Shown piece after piece: positions 35,761 through 44,619 of a stretch of DNA of 64,000 nt. Under the pieces are notes generated by a model, which did no database searches, had not been told where the DNA came from, and worked only from the letters and a program-made list of their open reading frames with translations. The position numbers and the translations under genes are program-made. Every line of letters begins with the position of its first letter. Positions within the stretch are counted from its first letter, which is position 1. The stretch comes from an uncultured Dehalococcoidia bacterium (lineage in GTDB: Bacteria > Chloroflexota > Dehalococcoidia > Lucifugimonadales > UBA3495): the NCBI GenBank assembly GCA_951813535.1, contig OX638345.1, forward strand, positions 571,029-635,028, read 5' to 3'.

Positions 35761-38700
35761 TTGACTGAAGCTCCCCAACAACCCCGCAAGGTACTGGTTA
35801 TCGGGTCCGGCCCGATCGTAATCGGGCAGGCCGCCGAGTTTGACTACGCCGGCACCCAGGCCTGCAAGGCCCTCCGCGAGGAGGGCGTGGTGACGGTACT
35901 GGTCAACTCGAACCCGGCTACCATCATGACCGATCAGGACGTTGCCGACCGCGTGTACATCGAACCGCTCACCGTGCCGGTGCTGGAGCGGATCATCGCC
36001 CACGAGCGCCCCGACGGCGTCCTGCCCACCCTGGGCGGACAGACCGGACTGAACCTGGCGGTCGCCCTGGCCGACGCCGGCGTGCTGGACCGCTACGACG
36101 TGCGGCTCCTGGGTACGCCGCTGGAAACCATCCGCAAGGCCGAGGACCGGGACTTCTTCCGGCAGTTTCTGACCGACATCGGCGAGCCCATGCCGCCCAA
36201 TCGAACCGTCTCCACCATGGAGGAGGCGATGTCGTACCGCGCTGAAATGGGCCTGCCCCTGGTGATCCGTCCGGCGTACACCCTGGGCGGCACCGGCGGC
36301 GGCATCGCCGAAACCGAGGAGGAGTTCCTGACCATAGTCGAGAGCGGCCTGTCGGCCAGCCCGATCAGCCAGGTGCTGCTGGAACGCTCCCTGGTGGGCT
36401 GGAAGGAAGTCGAATACGAGGTCATCCGCGACGGGGCCGACAACTGCATCACCGTGTGCAACATGGAGAACCTCGACCCCATGGGCGCGCACACCGGCGA
36501 CAGTATCGTCGTGGCTCCCAGCCAGACGCTGACCGACAAGGAGTACCAGATGCTCCGGACGGCCAGCCTCAAAATCATCCGGGGCCTGGGCATCGAGGGC
36601 GGATGCAACATCCAATTGGCGCTGCGGCCGCACCCCGACGCCATGCGCAACCGCCCCGGTGACTGGGACGCCGATTCCGACTACTACGTCATTGAGGTGA
36701 ACCCCCGGGTCAGCCGCTCTTCCGCGCTGGCCAGCAAGGCGACGGGGTATCCCATCGCGCGGGTGTCGGCGAAGATCGCCGTGGGACGCCGGCTCGACGA
36801 GATACCCAACGCGGTGACGGGCAGCACCGGCGCGGCCTTCGAGCCGGCCCTGGACTACTGCGTGGTCAAGATCCCGCGCTGGCCCTTTGACAAATTCCCC
36901 GACGGCGACCGGAACGTAACCACCCAGATGAAGGCCACCGGCGAGGTCATGGCCATCGACCGCAGTTTCGAGGCGGCCCTGCAGAAGGCCACCCGCGCCC
37001 TGGAGCAGCCCAACACCTCGCTGCTCTGGGAGGCCCAGGACTGGCGGAACCTGAACATCCGGCAAGGATACCAACAGTTGCTGGATGCCCTGCCCCTGGA
37101 TCCCAACGACCTGCGGCTGTGGGGATTGACGGCGGCTTTGCGGCGCGGCGCGACCCGCGACCAACTGGTGGCGCACACCAGCATCGACCCGTGGTTCATC
37201 GCCGCGCTGGAGCGCATCGTCGACCAGGAGCGACGGCTCCTGGGAAACCCGCTGGCGCCGCCCATCCTGCTGGCCTCCAAGCGGTTGGGCTTTTCCGATG
37301 CGGAGATCGCCACCCTCTCGGGACTCCTGCCGGAACAGGTGCGTCAACTGCGCCTGCAACACGGGATCAAGCCCGTTTTCAAGATGGTCGACACCTGCGC
37401 GGCCGAGTTCGAGGCGGCAACACCCTACTACTACAGCGCCTACGACACCGAAAACGAGGCGCCGCCGCTGGAGGGCCCCAAGGCCATCGTCATCGGCAGC
37501 GGGCCGATACGCATCGGGCAGGGCATCGAGTTCGACTATTGCAGTGTGCACGCGGCCTGGGCCCTGTCGCAGGAAGGGGTGGCCAGCATCATGGTCAACT
37601 CCAACCCCGAAACGGTGTCGACCGACTTCGATACCAGCGACCGGCTTTACTTCGAACCGCTGGACGAAGAGGCTGTTCGCGACATCATCGACAACGAGAC
37701 GGTGGACGACAACCCGCCGCCCAGCCTGGTGCAGTTCGGCGGGCAGACCGCCATCAACCTGTCGCAATCTTTGGCCGCCGTCGGCCTGCCCATCCTGGGC
37801 TCCAGCGCCGAGGCCATCGATATTGCCAGTGACCGGCAGAAGTTCGAGCGTTTCCTGGTCGACCTGGGCATCCCCCAACCGCCCGGCGGTACCGTGCAGT
37901 CCGTAGACCAGGCCCTGCGGGTGGCCCAGCGCATCGGCTACCCGGTGGTGGTGCGGCCCAGCTACGTGCTGGGCGGACGCGCCATGGAAATCGTCCGCAA
38001 CGCCACGGAGCTGATCCGCTACCTGACCATCGCCACGGAGGTTACGCCGGAACGCGAGGTCCTGGTGGACCACTACATGGAGGGTCGCGAGTGCGAGGTT
38101 GACGCCATCTGCGACGGCGAGCGGGTGCTGATCCCCGGCATCATGGAGCACGTCGAGCGGGCTGGAGTACACAGCGGCGACTCCATGGCGATCTACCCGG
38201 GCCTGAACCTCACCGAGGAAGAAGTCGACACGCTGGTGGACTACACCACTCGCATCGGCCTGGCTCTGGGCGTGCGCGGGCTGATGAACATCCAGTTCGT
38301 GCTGCAGGGCGGCAACGCCTACCGGAGCCCCAGCGTCAGCCCATCGGACCAGGCGGACGACACCACCGTTTACGTGCTTGAGGTCAACCCCCGGGGCAGC
38401 CGGACCATACCGTTCATATCCAAGGTGACGGGCGTACCCGTGGCCAACCTGGCGACCCGCGTGATGCTCGACGCCAAGCTGCAGGACATGGGTTACCAGG
38501 GAGGGCTCTGGCCCAAGCAGAAACTGGTGGGCATCAAGGCGCCAGTGTTCTCAATGTCCAAGCTGGTGGGCGTGGACTGGTACATGGGACCGGAAATGAA
38601 GTCGACGGGTGAAGTGATGGGCATCGACCGGGACTTCACCGGCGCGCTGACCAAGGCGCTGCAGGCGGCCAGCATCAACCTGTCGCCCGGCATGGGGGTA

Positions 38701-39096
38701 CTGTTGAGCATCTCCGACCAGTCCAAGGCCGACTCGCTGCCCCTGATCCGCGGCCTGGCCGACGCCGGCTGCCGGCTCTACGCCACCGAGGGCACGGCGG
38801 CGATGATCACCGCAATGGACCTGCCCGTAACAACCATCACCAAGCGGATTGGTCAGGGCTCGCCGGACGTGCTGGACGTGATCAACGACGGCACCGTCGG
38901 CGCGGTGGTCAACACCCTGTCGGGCGACTCGTCGGTGATGCGGGACGGGTTCTACATCCGTCGGGCGGCGGTGGAGCGGCGGATCCCCTGCTTCACTTCG
39001 CTGGACACGGCCCGGGCCGCCATGGAGAGCATGCTCACCGGCCTGGACAACTACAGTATCCTGACCACGGACGAATACCTGGCGATGTCCTGCTAG
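35761..39096 (+). CDS. carB: Carbamoyl-phosphate synthase large subunit
   Basis: The 1111-residue protein is slightly longer than the usual 1070-1080. Both ATP-grasp halves are present (ENLDPMGAHTGDSIVVAPSQ in the first; HYMEGRECEVDAICDGE and MEHVERAGVHSGDS in the second), as are the oligomerisation domain and the C-terminal MGS-like allosteric domain (about residues 960-1090). Two short polar insertions precede the EVNPR motifs: AMRNRPGDWDADSD in half one, and NAYRSPSVSPSDQADD in half two. The TTG start at 35761 is preceded by GAGGA. It ends the visible pyr operon; no pyrD, pyrE or pyrF follows. Confidence 0.97.
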   Translation: MTEAPQQPRKVLVIGSGPIVIGQAAEFDYAGTQACKALREEGVVTVLVNSNPATIMTDQDVADRVYIEPLTVPVLERIIAHERPDGVLPTLGGQTGLNLAVALADAGVLDRYDVRLLGTPLETIRKAEDRDFFRQFLTDIGEPMPPNRTVSTMEEAMSYRAEMGLPLVIRPAYTLGGTGGGIAETEEEFLTIVESGLSASPISQVLLERSLVGWKEVEYEVIRDGADNCITVCNMENLDPMGAHTGDSIVVAPSQTLTDKEYQMLRTASLKIIRGLGIEGGCNIQLALRPHPDAMRNRPGDWDADSDYYVIEVNPRVSRSSALASKATGYPIARVSAKIAVGRRLDEIPNAVTGSTGAAFEPALDYCVVKIPRWPFDKFPDGDRNVTTQMKATGEVMAIDRSFEAALQKATRALEQPNTSLLWEAQDWRNLNIRQGYQQLLDALPLDPNDLRLWGLTAALRRGATRDQLVAHTSIDPWFIAALERIVDQERRLLGNPLAPPILLASKRLGFSDAEIATLSGLLPEQVRQLRLQHGIKPVFKMVDTCAAEFEAATPYYYSAYDTENEAPPLEGPKAIVIGSGPIRIGQGIEFDYCSVHAAWALSQEGVASIMVNSNPETVSTDFDTSDRLYFEPLDEEAVRDIIDNETVDDNPPPSLVQFGGQTAINLSQSLAAVGLPILGSSAEAIDIASDRQKFERFLVDLGIPQPPGGTVQSVDQALRVAQRIGYPVVVRPSYVLGGRAMEIVRNATELIRYLTIATEVTPEREVLVDHYMEGRECEVDAICDGERVLIPGIMEHVERAGVHSGDSMAIYPGLNLTEEEVDTLVDYTTRIGLALGVRGLMNIQFVLQGGNAYRSPSVSPSDQADDTTVYVLEVNPRGSRTIPFISKVTGVPVANLATRVMLDAKLQDMGYQGGLWPKQKLVGIKAPVFSMSKLVGVDWYMGPEMKSTGEVMGIDRDFTGALTKALQAASINLSPGMGVLLSISDQSKADSLPLIRGLADAGCRLYATEGTAAMITAMDLPVTTITKRIGQGSPDVLDVINDGTVGAVVNTLSGDSSVMRDGFYIRRAAVERRIPCFTSLDTARAAMESMLTGLDNYSILTTDEYLAMSC

Positions 39097-39128
39097 CCGG
39101 CGGGACGGCGACGGGCTGAGGCTGCCCG

Positions 39129-40082
39129 CTAAAAGTCCATCTCGACGCCGATGTTGAGTTCTTCGGCGCGGTCCAGGACCAGCTTGGCGGCCGCTACGTC
39201 GGCCAGACCGGTTCCCATCAGCTTGCAGTAGATGATCTCGTCCGCGTTGGTCCGGCCGGGGACCAGGCCGGCCGCGACGTGGCGCAGCTCGTGGAACTGG
39301 CTCCAGCGAACCAGCCCCCGATCAACCGCTGCGTTGATGTCGCCGCACTCCAGCGGGGCCTGTTCCAGGGAGTCGAGAAATAGCCGGTTGGCCCTGGTCA
39401 GCACCCCGTCGTCCACCTCGTGACTGCGGGGGGTGGTCGGACCGGCTCCGATCACCGTGGCGCCGTCGGCCAGCCATTCGCCCTGAACCACCGGGGTTGC
39501 CGCCGGAGCGATGCCGATGACCACCGCGCAGTCAGCGACCGCTTCCTGATTCGTCTCGACGGGAACCACCGGTCGGCCCAATTCTTCGCTCATGCGTGTG
39601 GCAAACGCCTGCCGGCGTTCGGCGGTGCGGCTGAACGCGTAAATCTCGCCGACGTCGCGGACGGCGCAGGCGGCCCGCAGTTGGTCTCCCGCCTGGTTGC
39701 CGGTGCCGATAACACCGAGGCGCGGGACCTCCGTGTTGGCCAGCATCCGCAGGGCTGCGCCCGTGGTCGACCCGGTGCGCAACTGTCCCAAACGGTTCGC
39801 CTGGGTGTACAGCAGGAGACGCCCCGACGCGGCATCGTAGAGGCTCACCTGGAATGAATAACCGTTGGCGGTGAAGGTGAACGTCTTGACGCCAAACACG
39901 CCGTCGTAGAACAACCCGCCGCCCATGACGGCCAGGTAACCAGCGGGGGAGTGGATCTTCCGTCTGGTCAGGTTGACGGCCTCACCGCCACCATAGTTGG
40001 ACATCATCGATTCGATGGCCGGCAGGGTATCGGCGAGCCCGACGCATTGGTCCACATCGGCGTCGGTAAGAAAGCGAGCCAT
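39129..40082 (-). CDS. Ornithine cyclodeaminase / mu-crystallin family protein
   Basis: The 317-residue protein has the family's NAD(P)-binding motif VIGTGNQAGDQL (about residues 122-133), with the preceding RTGSTTGAALRMLA block and the C-terminal region (GRTNADEIIYCKLMGTGLAD). Members include ornithine cyclodeaminase, alanine dehydrogenase and ketimine reductases, and the substrate cannot be assigned. The ATG at 40082 is chosen over TTG 40091 because GAGG lies upstream at a usable distance. It is convergent with carB and downstream of the ferredoxin gene. Confidence 0.85.
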   Translation of the reverse strand: MARFLTDADVDQCVGLADTLPAIESMMSNYGGGEAVNLTRRKIHSPAGYLAVMGGGLFYDGVFGVKTFTFTANGYSFQVSLYDAASGRLLLYTQANRLGQLRTGSTTGAALRMLANTEVPRLGVIGTGNQAGDQLRAACAVRDVGEIYAFSRTAERRQAFATRMSEELGRPVVPVETNQEAVADCAVVIGIAPAATPVVQGEWLADGATVIGAGPTTPRSHEVDDGVLTRANRLFLDSLEQAPLECGDINAAVDRGLVRWSQFHELRHVAAGLVPGRTNADEIIYCKLMGTGLADVAAAKLVLDRAEELNIGVEMDF

Positions 40083-40112
40083 GACAGGCAATAACCTCGT
40101 GAACGGGTCGGG

Positions 40113-40352
40113 CTACGAGAAGTAGAGCCGGTTCGTGCGGATGTACTCCCGCATATTGGCTGGAACGGTGAACTCGTCGAATATGGCCTGCACCGGGCAC
40201 ACCGCCACGCAATAGGCGCAGTCAATGCAGTCGTCGGGATTGATGTAGTACATCGGCGCGTCGTCGTCGGAATGAATGCAATCCACGGGGCAAACATCGA
40301 CGCAGGAGGCGTCCTTCACTCCCTCGCAAGGTTGTGTAATAACGAATGCCAT
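40113..40352 (-). CDS. Ferredoxin with two iron-sulfur cluster motifs
   Basis: The 79-residue protein starts MAFVITQPCEGVKDASC at 40352 with GAGG upstream. Cysteines occur as C-x7-C-x3-CP in the first half (CEGVKDASCVDVCPVDC) and as C-x2-C-x2-C-x3-CP in the second (CIDCAYCVAVCP), the seven-iron or 8Fe bacterial ferredoxin pattern. It is a soluble electron carrier. It may be co-transcribed with the ornithine-cyclodeaminase-like gene 31 nt downstream. Confidence 0.93.
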   Translation of the reverse strand: MAFVITQPCEGVKDASCVDVCPVDCIHSDDDAPMYYINPDDCIDCAYCVAVCPVQAIFDEFTVPANMREYIRTNRLYFS

Positions 40353-40845
40353 GAGACTACCTCGGCCACGGGCGATAAATCGTGACCGCACGTCCGTCGA
40401 CACGACGATCCGAACGGCTCATCGACTGCCCGCTAGTGCGGCGTATTCTGCGGTTTGCGCCGATATTTTGTCAAGGCATACGGGCCGCATATTGCTATCG
40501 ACGCCGGCGATACGTTTCGGGAGTCATCGGCGCCAGCCGCGCGGATCTCCGATTCGTTGAGGGCGTCAAAATCCGCGGCGACTCGGCCTCTACAGAGCGG
40601 GATGCGCGGGTTCCCCACGCCTCCGGCCCGGGCGGATATCGCGGAGGCCAAAGCGGGTCACAGTCGGTTCGGCGGGATTGCCGGCGCTCGAACAAGGGCA
40701 CCCACCAGTCCCGATCGCGCTGTCCCGGCGTGCCCAAAGTTGACAAATATTATGGGTTTGCATTATCCGCTTCGTTGATATAGTATATCGCTCATATTAC
40801 GGAATCGGTGCGGCGTAACAGGCGATTGCCGAAGGTGTAGTGTCA
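40353..40845. other. Intergenic region, 493 bp
   Basis: This is the gap between the divergent ferredoxin and LysR genes. Short frames here overlap each other and have no start signals or family features, so I see no gene. The distal end carries a candidate LysR-gene promoter and a palindrome (separate entry). Confidence 0.6.
40740..40789 (+). promoter_or_regulatory. Candidate promoter and operator of the LysR gene
   Basis: A TTGACA box (40740-40745) is followed 15 nt later by CATTAT (40761-40766). Downstream lies a perfect 13-nt palindrome GATATAGTATATC (40777-40789), an AT-rich inverted repeat of the kind LysR proteins use for autoregulation. It is about 57 nt before the LysR start. Confidence 0.5.
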
Positions 40846-41805
40846 ATGGAACTGCGAGAGATTATCAGCTTTTACCATGTGGCCAGGCTACGGAGCGTAT
40901 CCAAGGCGGCAAGAAAGCTGGAACTGGGGCAGCCCACGGTAACCACCCACCTGCGGAAGCTGGAGAGTGAATTCGCCATCACCCTCTTTGATCGCATCAA
41001 ACGCCCCATACAGCTCACCTCTGAGGGTACGCTGTTCTACGAGTTGGTGACGCCCATCGTGGAGTCCATCGACACGCTGAAGACGCAGATGGACTATTCC
41101 GAGGGGCGCGGCTCTTTCGTGGTCGGAGCCTATCCGGACATCGTTTCCTACCATCTGCCCAGGCCGATACGCCAGTTCCGATCGCGCTACCCCGACGTGA
41201 GGATGCGTCTGGTCGCCCGGTCGTACGCCAACCTGATCCAGCTGGTCAAGTCGGGCGAAGTGGACCTCGCGCTCTGTTCAGCGCCCCCGACCGACGATCC
41301 GTCCCTGGAGTTCTCCGAGCTATTCGACTACAACGTGGTGCTCATTACCGAGCCCGGCCACGACCTGCTGCATCGTGATCCGGTAACGATAGAGGATATG
41401 GCGAAATTCCCGCTGATCCTGAACAGTCCGGAGAGCCTCAGCCGCCGTCGGGTGGAGCAGAAACTCCGGGAGGGCAGCGTCAACTACGACGTGGTCCTGG
41501 AGATGGACAACACCGAGATGATCAAACGCTACGTGGCGATAGGTATGGGGATCGCCATTGTCAGCGACTTCACGCTGCATCCGGAGGACCACGACCGGCT
41601 GGCGGTGGTGCGCCTGGACCACATCTTCCCGTCGGCCAACATCGGGGTGTGTACCCTGCGGGGCAAGTTCCACGGCCGGGGCGTGCGCAACTTCATCAAC
41701 ACCCTGGCGGAGAACCTGTCCGGTTTCCACGCCGACCTGTGGGACTGGGACGTCGACCACGGCGGCGAGCCGAGAACGGAGGCCATCGCCAACGCCACCC
41801 AGTGA
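40846..41805 (+). CDS. LysR-family transcriptional regulator
   Basis: The 319-residue protein has an N-terminal winged helix-turn-helix (about residues 4-62; SVSKAARKLELGQPTVTTHL, then LFDRIKRPIQLTSEG). A two-lobe effector domain follows (about 88-290; VGAYPDIVSYHLPRPI, LALCSAPPTDDP, VAIGMGIAIVSDF). The helix after the HTH and overall length resemble CysB/Cbl-like members more than the typical 300-residue type. The ATG at 40846 has GAAGGT upstream. Targets are unknown; the divergent ferredoxin or the convergent aldolase are candidates. Confidence 0.92.
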   Translation: MELREIISFYHVARLRSVSKAARKLELGQPTVTTHLRKLESEFAITLFDRIKRPIQLTSEGTLFYELVTPIVESIDTLKTQMDYSEGRGSFVVGAYPDIVSYHLPRPIRQFRSRYPDVRMRLVARSYANLIQLVKSGEVDLALCSAPPTDDPSLEFSELFDYNVVLITEPGHDLLHRDPVTIEDMAKFPLILNSPESLSRRRVEQKLREGSVNYDVVLEMDNTEMIKRYVAIGMGIAIVSDFTLHPEDHDRLAVVRLDHIFPSANIGVCTLRGKFHGRGVRNFINTLAENLSGFHADLWDWDVDHGGEPRTEAIANATQ

Positions 41806-41833
41806 CCGGCGGCACGCAGCTCGGATCAAAAGA

Positions 41834-41856
41834 GGGGCGGGCCACAGGCCCGCCCC
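41834..41856. terminator. Bidirectional hairpin terminator
   Basis: A perfect 10-bp all-GC stem (41834-41843 with 41847-41856) has a 3-nt loop and lies between the convergent LysR and aldolase genes. On the minus strand it is followed by TCTTTTG, so it best serves the aldolase transcript. Confidence 0.8.
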
Positions 41857-41868
41857 AATTGCTGCCGG

Positions 41869-42615
41869 TTACGGTATGCGCCCCAGGAAATCGGCGCCGC
41901 CACGGGCGACCCAGGCGTTCCACGAGGTCATCAGGAAGCGGGCGCCTTTGTCCACGTAGGCGGCCACGTTGTCGTCGTTGACCAGCGTGCCGGCAGTGCG
42001 CCCGGCGTTCACGATGCGGGCGATGGCACCGTCGATGGCGGACTGGACTTCCGGATGGCCGACGTTGCCGATGTGCCCCATGGTCTGGGAAAGGTCGGTG
42101 GGCGCGACGAAGAACACGTCGACGCCGTCGACCTTCAGGATGTCGTCCAGGTTGTCCAGCGCGGTGACCTCTTCAATCAGGACGACAACCAGGGTCTGGT
42201 CGTTGGCGCGGTGAACGTAGTCGGGTACGCCGAATGACTGCCGGCCGCCGAACATGCCACGGTAGCCCAGAGGGGCGAACTTGGACGCGCCGACTGCGGC
42301 TTCAGCTTCCTCGCGGGTGTTCACGTGGGGCAGCACCACGCCCATGGAGCCCCGGTCCAGGGTGCGGGTGATCAGCGCGGCGTCGTTGGCGTTGCAGCGA
42401 GTGATGGAAGCCATGCCCCACAGGTCGCAGGCGCGCGTCATGTCGCCCAGGGCTTCCCAATCCACCGGGCCGTGCTCGCACTCCATCCAGGCGGAGTCGA
42501 ACCCCAGCGGGCCCAGAAAGTCGATGATCTCGCTGGTCATCAGGCCGGAGATGCAGGTGGCCGGCTGCCCCTGCCGCAACTTGTCCTTGACCCGGTTCAC
42601 ACGTATCGCTGCCAC
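41869..42615 (-). CDS. HpcH/HpaI family aldolase
   Basis: The 248-residue protein is a class II pyruvate-type aldolase or lyase. Visible motifs are GFDSAWMECEHGPVDW (about residues 38-53), the metal-binding glutamate in VVVLIEEVTALDNLDDIL, and the aspartate in VFFVAPTDLSQTMGHIG. The GTG start at 42615 has a perfect AGGAGG 7 nt upstream, which decides it against a longer frame to 42672. The family cleaves 2-oxo-4-hydroxy acids to pyruvate and an aldehyde. The specific substrate is unknown. Confidence 0.92.
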   Translation of the reverse strand: MAAIRVNRVKDKLRQGQPATCISGLMTSEIIDFLGPLGFDSAWMECEHGPVDWEALGDMTRACDLWGMASITRCNANDAALITRTLDRGSMGVVLPHVNTREEAEAAVGASKFAPLGYRGMFGGRQSFGVPDYVHRANDQTLVVVLIEEVTALDNLDDILKVDGVDVFFVAPTDLSQTMGHIGNVGHPEVQSAIDGAIARIVNAGRTAGTLVNDDNVAAYVDKGARFLMTSWNAWVARGGADFLGRIP

Positions 42616-42700
42616 GGTTGGTCCTCCTGAAAGGTGGGTTCGCGGCAGTATAACAGCATCGGCGCCCGGCACGGCGTCGGCCCGGACGGCAGCTAAACGG

Positions 42701-43459
42701 CTACTGTTTCACCTCGTAGCCGCGAGGGGTGACCATGCGCCCGTTGTGGACATAGGTGTTGGAATTGCCGATGACGACGGTGGTGAACATATCCACGCCG
42801 AGGGCTTCTCCGTCCAGCCCTCCGAGATCGGCAAGCCCCACCGCCTGCTCGGGCCGGTAGGCGTGGCGGACGATACCCACCGGAGTACCGGGAGCCCGGT
42901 GCTTCAGGAAGATCTCGCGCGCCTCGTCCAGTTGACTCGTGCGCCTCCGGCTGCGGGGGTTGTAGAGCGCGGCCACGAAATCGCCGGCGGCGGCGGCTTC
43001 GAGGCGGCGGCGGATCTGCTCCCAGGGGGTGAGCAGGTTGCTCAGGCTGATGGCGCAGAAGTCCTGCATCAGGGGCGAGCCCAGCAGCGCCGCCGCCGAC
43101 TGCAGGGCCGACACGCCGGGAACCGACTCCACGGCGGGGTTGGCGCCATCCCAATCGCGATCCGTAAGGACGCGGTACACGGGCCCGGCCATGCCGTAGA
43201 TACCGGCGTCGCCGGACGAGACCACCGCCACGGTTTTACCAGCGTATGCGATGTCCACTGCCAGGGCGGCGCGCTCGAGTTCCTGGCCCAACTCCATGCT
43301 GTGCAGCGTTTTGCCGGCGGCCGGTTCGGCCACCTGCTCGATGTAGTAGTGGTAGCCGACCAGCTCATCGCTGTCGGCGATAGCGGCGGCGGCGGCCGGC
43401 GTCAGATGGCCGGAATCGCCGGGTCCAAGGCCAACGAGGTAAAGTTTGCCAGAGTTCAT
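42701..43459 (-). CDS. cbiH: Precorrin-3B / cobalt-factor III C17-methyltransferase
   Basis: The 252-residue protein has the tetrapyrrole methylase fold and the CobJ/CbiH sequence: LYLVGLGPGDSGHLTPAA, VVSSGDAGIYGMAGPVY, and FVAALYNPRSRRRTSQL. This step contracts the corrin ring. The ATG at 43459 overlaps the cbiG stop (TGATG), so translation is coupled; a TTG at 43462 is an unlikely alternative. It is the distal gene of the cobalamin cluster. Confidence 0.95.
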   Translation of the reverse strand: MNSGKLYLVGLGPGDSGHLTPAAAAAIADSDELVGYHYYIEQVAEPAAGKTLHSMELGQELERAALAVDIAYAGKTVAVVSSGDAGIYGMAGPVYRVLTDRDWDGANPAVESVPGVSALQSAAALLGSPLMQDFCAISLSNLLTPWEQIRRRLEAAAAGDFVAALYNPRSRRRTSQLDEAREIFLKHRAPGTPVGIVRHAYRPEQAVGLADLGGLDGEALGVDMFTTVVIGNSNTYVHNGRMVTPRGYEVKQ

Positions 43460-44607
43460 CAAACCACTTTATTCGGGGTGATACGCGCCACAGCAATGGT
43501 AGCACGGTCGGACCTGGTCCGGGGCACGATCACCCCGTCTGCGCCCGCGGCCAGCATGGCGGCCGGTTCGGCGACGCCGAACACCCCCAGCAGGTCCCGG
43601 GCCGCGGATGGCGTGGGCCGGTGAAGGCCGTATGCGTTGCCCGCCGGCTCGGTTTCGCTGCCGACAACCGAGTTGAGCCGGGCGCCGTCGTAGGTCTCAA
43701 CGGGCAAGGAGAGGGACTGTGCCAGCGCGATTATGCCGGCCTCGTCGGCCTTGATATCGGCGGTGGCGATTTTAGCGACGCTCGACGCCGCCAGGCCGTG
43801 CTCTTCCAAAGTGTGGAGCATCAGATCGCGCAGGTGGTCTTCCGACACGCCGCGCCGGCAGCCTATGCCCACCGCCAGCGTTGGCGGGCGGTAGGTCACC
43901 AAGGGGCGACCGGTTTCCAGCGCCAATAGCCGATCCGACACGATGAGCGCCGCCGCGTATCTCGGATCCCGCACTCCGGACAGGTAAGTCACGGGAATAA
44001 TGTTGTCCGACAACGGAGTGTCTTCGGGCCAAGCGGCTCCCGTTTCGGGATCGAGCCAGAGGGCCACCGGGTCGGCGTTCACCACAGCCGCCGCGGCCCG
44101 AGTGAGGTCGGTTGGCGATGCTTCCGCTCGCCAGCCCGCGTCACGCCCCACCAAGTCAATCGCCGTCACGTCCAGCGCATCGGACGCCGAGGTGACGATG
44201 GCCTGGGCGCCGATGGCATCGGCCACCCGGCGTGCCAGGGCGTCTGCTCCTCCAAGGTGCCCGGACAAAACGCTCACGGCATAGCGCCCAGCATCGTCCA
44301 CGCACACCACCGCCGGGTCCTGGCTTTTGTTCCCCAGCACCGGGGCCAGCAGGCGAACGGCGGCGCCAACGGGGAGGAAGACAACCAACGATCCGCAGCG
44401 CGCGAACAGGTCCTGGATCACCGGCCGCAGGGGCAAATCGTAATACCGGTGACCTTCAATGCCGGGAGTCGGTTCCTCGCCGGTTCGCCGCTCCAGGTAC
44501 AGAGAGGAGTCGGCTATCGTCGACGCCAACCTCCGAGCCAGGGCCGCGCCCGGCCGCGACACCGCGATGATGGCGGTTTGGGTCGGGGCAACGTCAGGAT
44601 CAGGCAT
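43459..44607 (-). CDS. cbiG: Cobalt-precorrin-5A hydrolase
   Basis: The 382-residue protein has the CbiG layout. In the N-terminal half are LVVFLPVGAAVRLLAPVL and AVSVLSGHLGGADALARRVA. A middle linker follows, and then a C-terminal CobE-like domain (VGIGCRRGVSEDHLRDLM, GLHRPTPSAARDLLG). CbiG opens the delta-lactone of cobalt-precorrin-5A and is specific to the early-cobalt, oxygen-independent route. It lies 12 nt after cbiF and overlaps cbiH. Confidence 0.95.
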   Translation of the reverse strand: MPDPDVAPTQTAIIAVSRPGAALARRLASTIADSSLYLERRTGEEPTPGIEGHRYYDLPLRPVIQDLFARCGSLVVFLPVGAAVRLLAPVLGNKSQDPAVVCVDDAGRYAVSVLSGHLGGADALARRVADAIGAQAIVTSASDALDVTAIDLVGRDAGWRAEASPTDLTRAAAAVVNADPVALWLDPETGAAWPEDTPLSDNIIPVTYLSGVRDPRYAAALIVSDRLLALETGRPLVTYRPPTLAVGIGCRRGVSEDHLRDLMLHTLEEHGLAASSVAKIATADIKADEAGIIALAQSLSLPVETYDGARLNSVVGSETEPAGNAYGLHRPTPSAARDLLGVFGVAEPAAMLAAGADGVIVPRTRSDRATIAVARITPNKVV

Positions 44608-44619
44608 GGCTGAGAACGG

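Noticed and set aside
34264-38172. 1302-codon minus-strand open frame across carA and carB
   Set aside because: It is a shadow of the high-GC carA/carB coding strand (His/Val/Gly-rich); both plus-strand genes are unmistakable.
40404-40839. Overlapping short frames between ferredoxin and LysR genes
   Set aside because: They are mutually overlapping, Arg/Ser-rich, without start signals or family features; the region is better read as regulatory.
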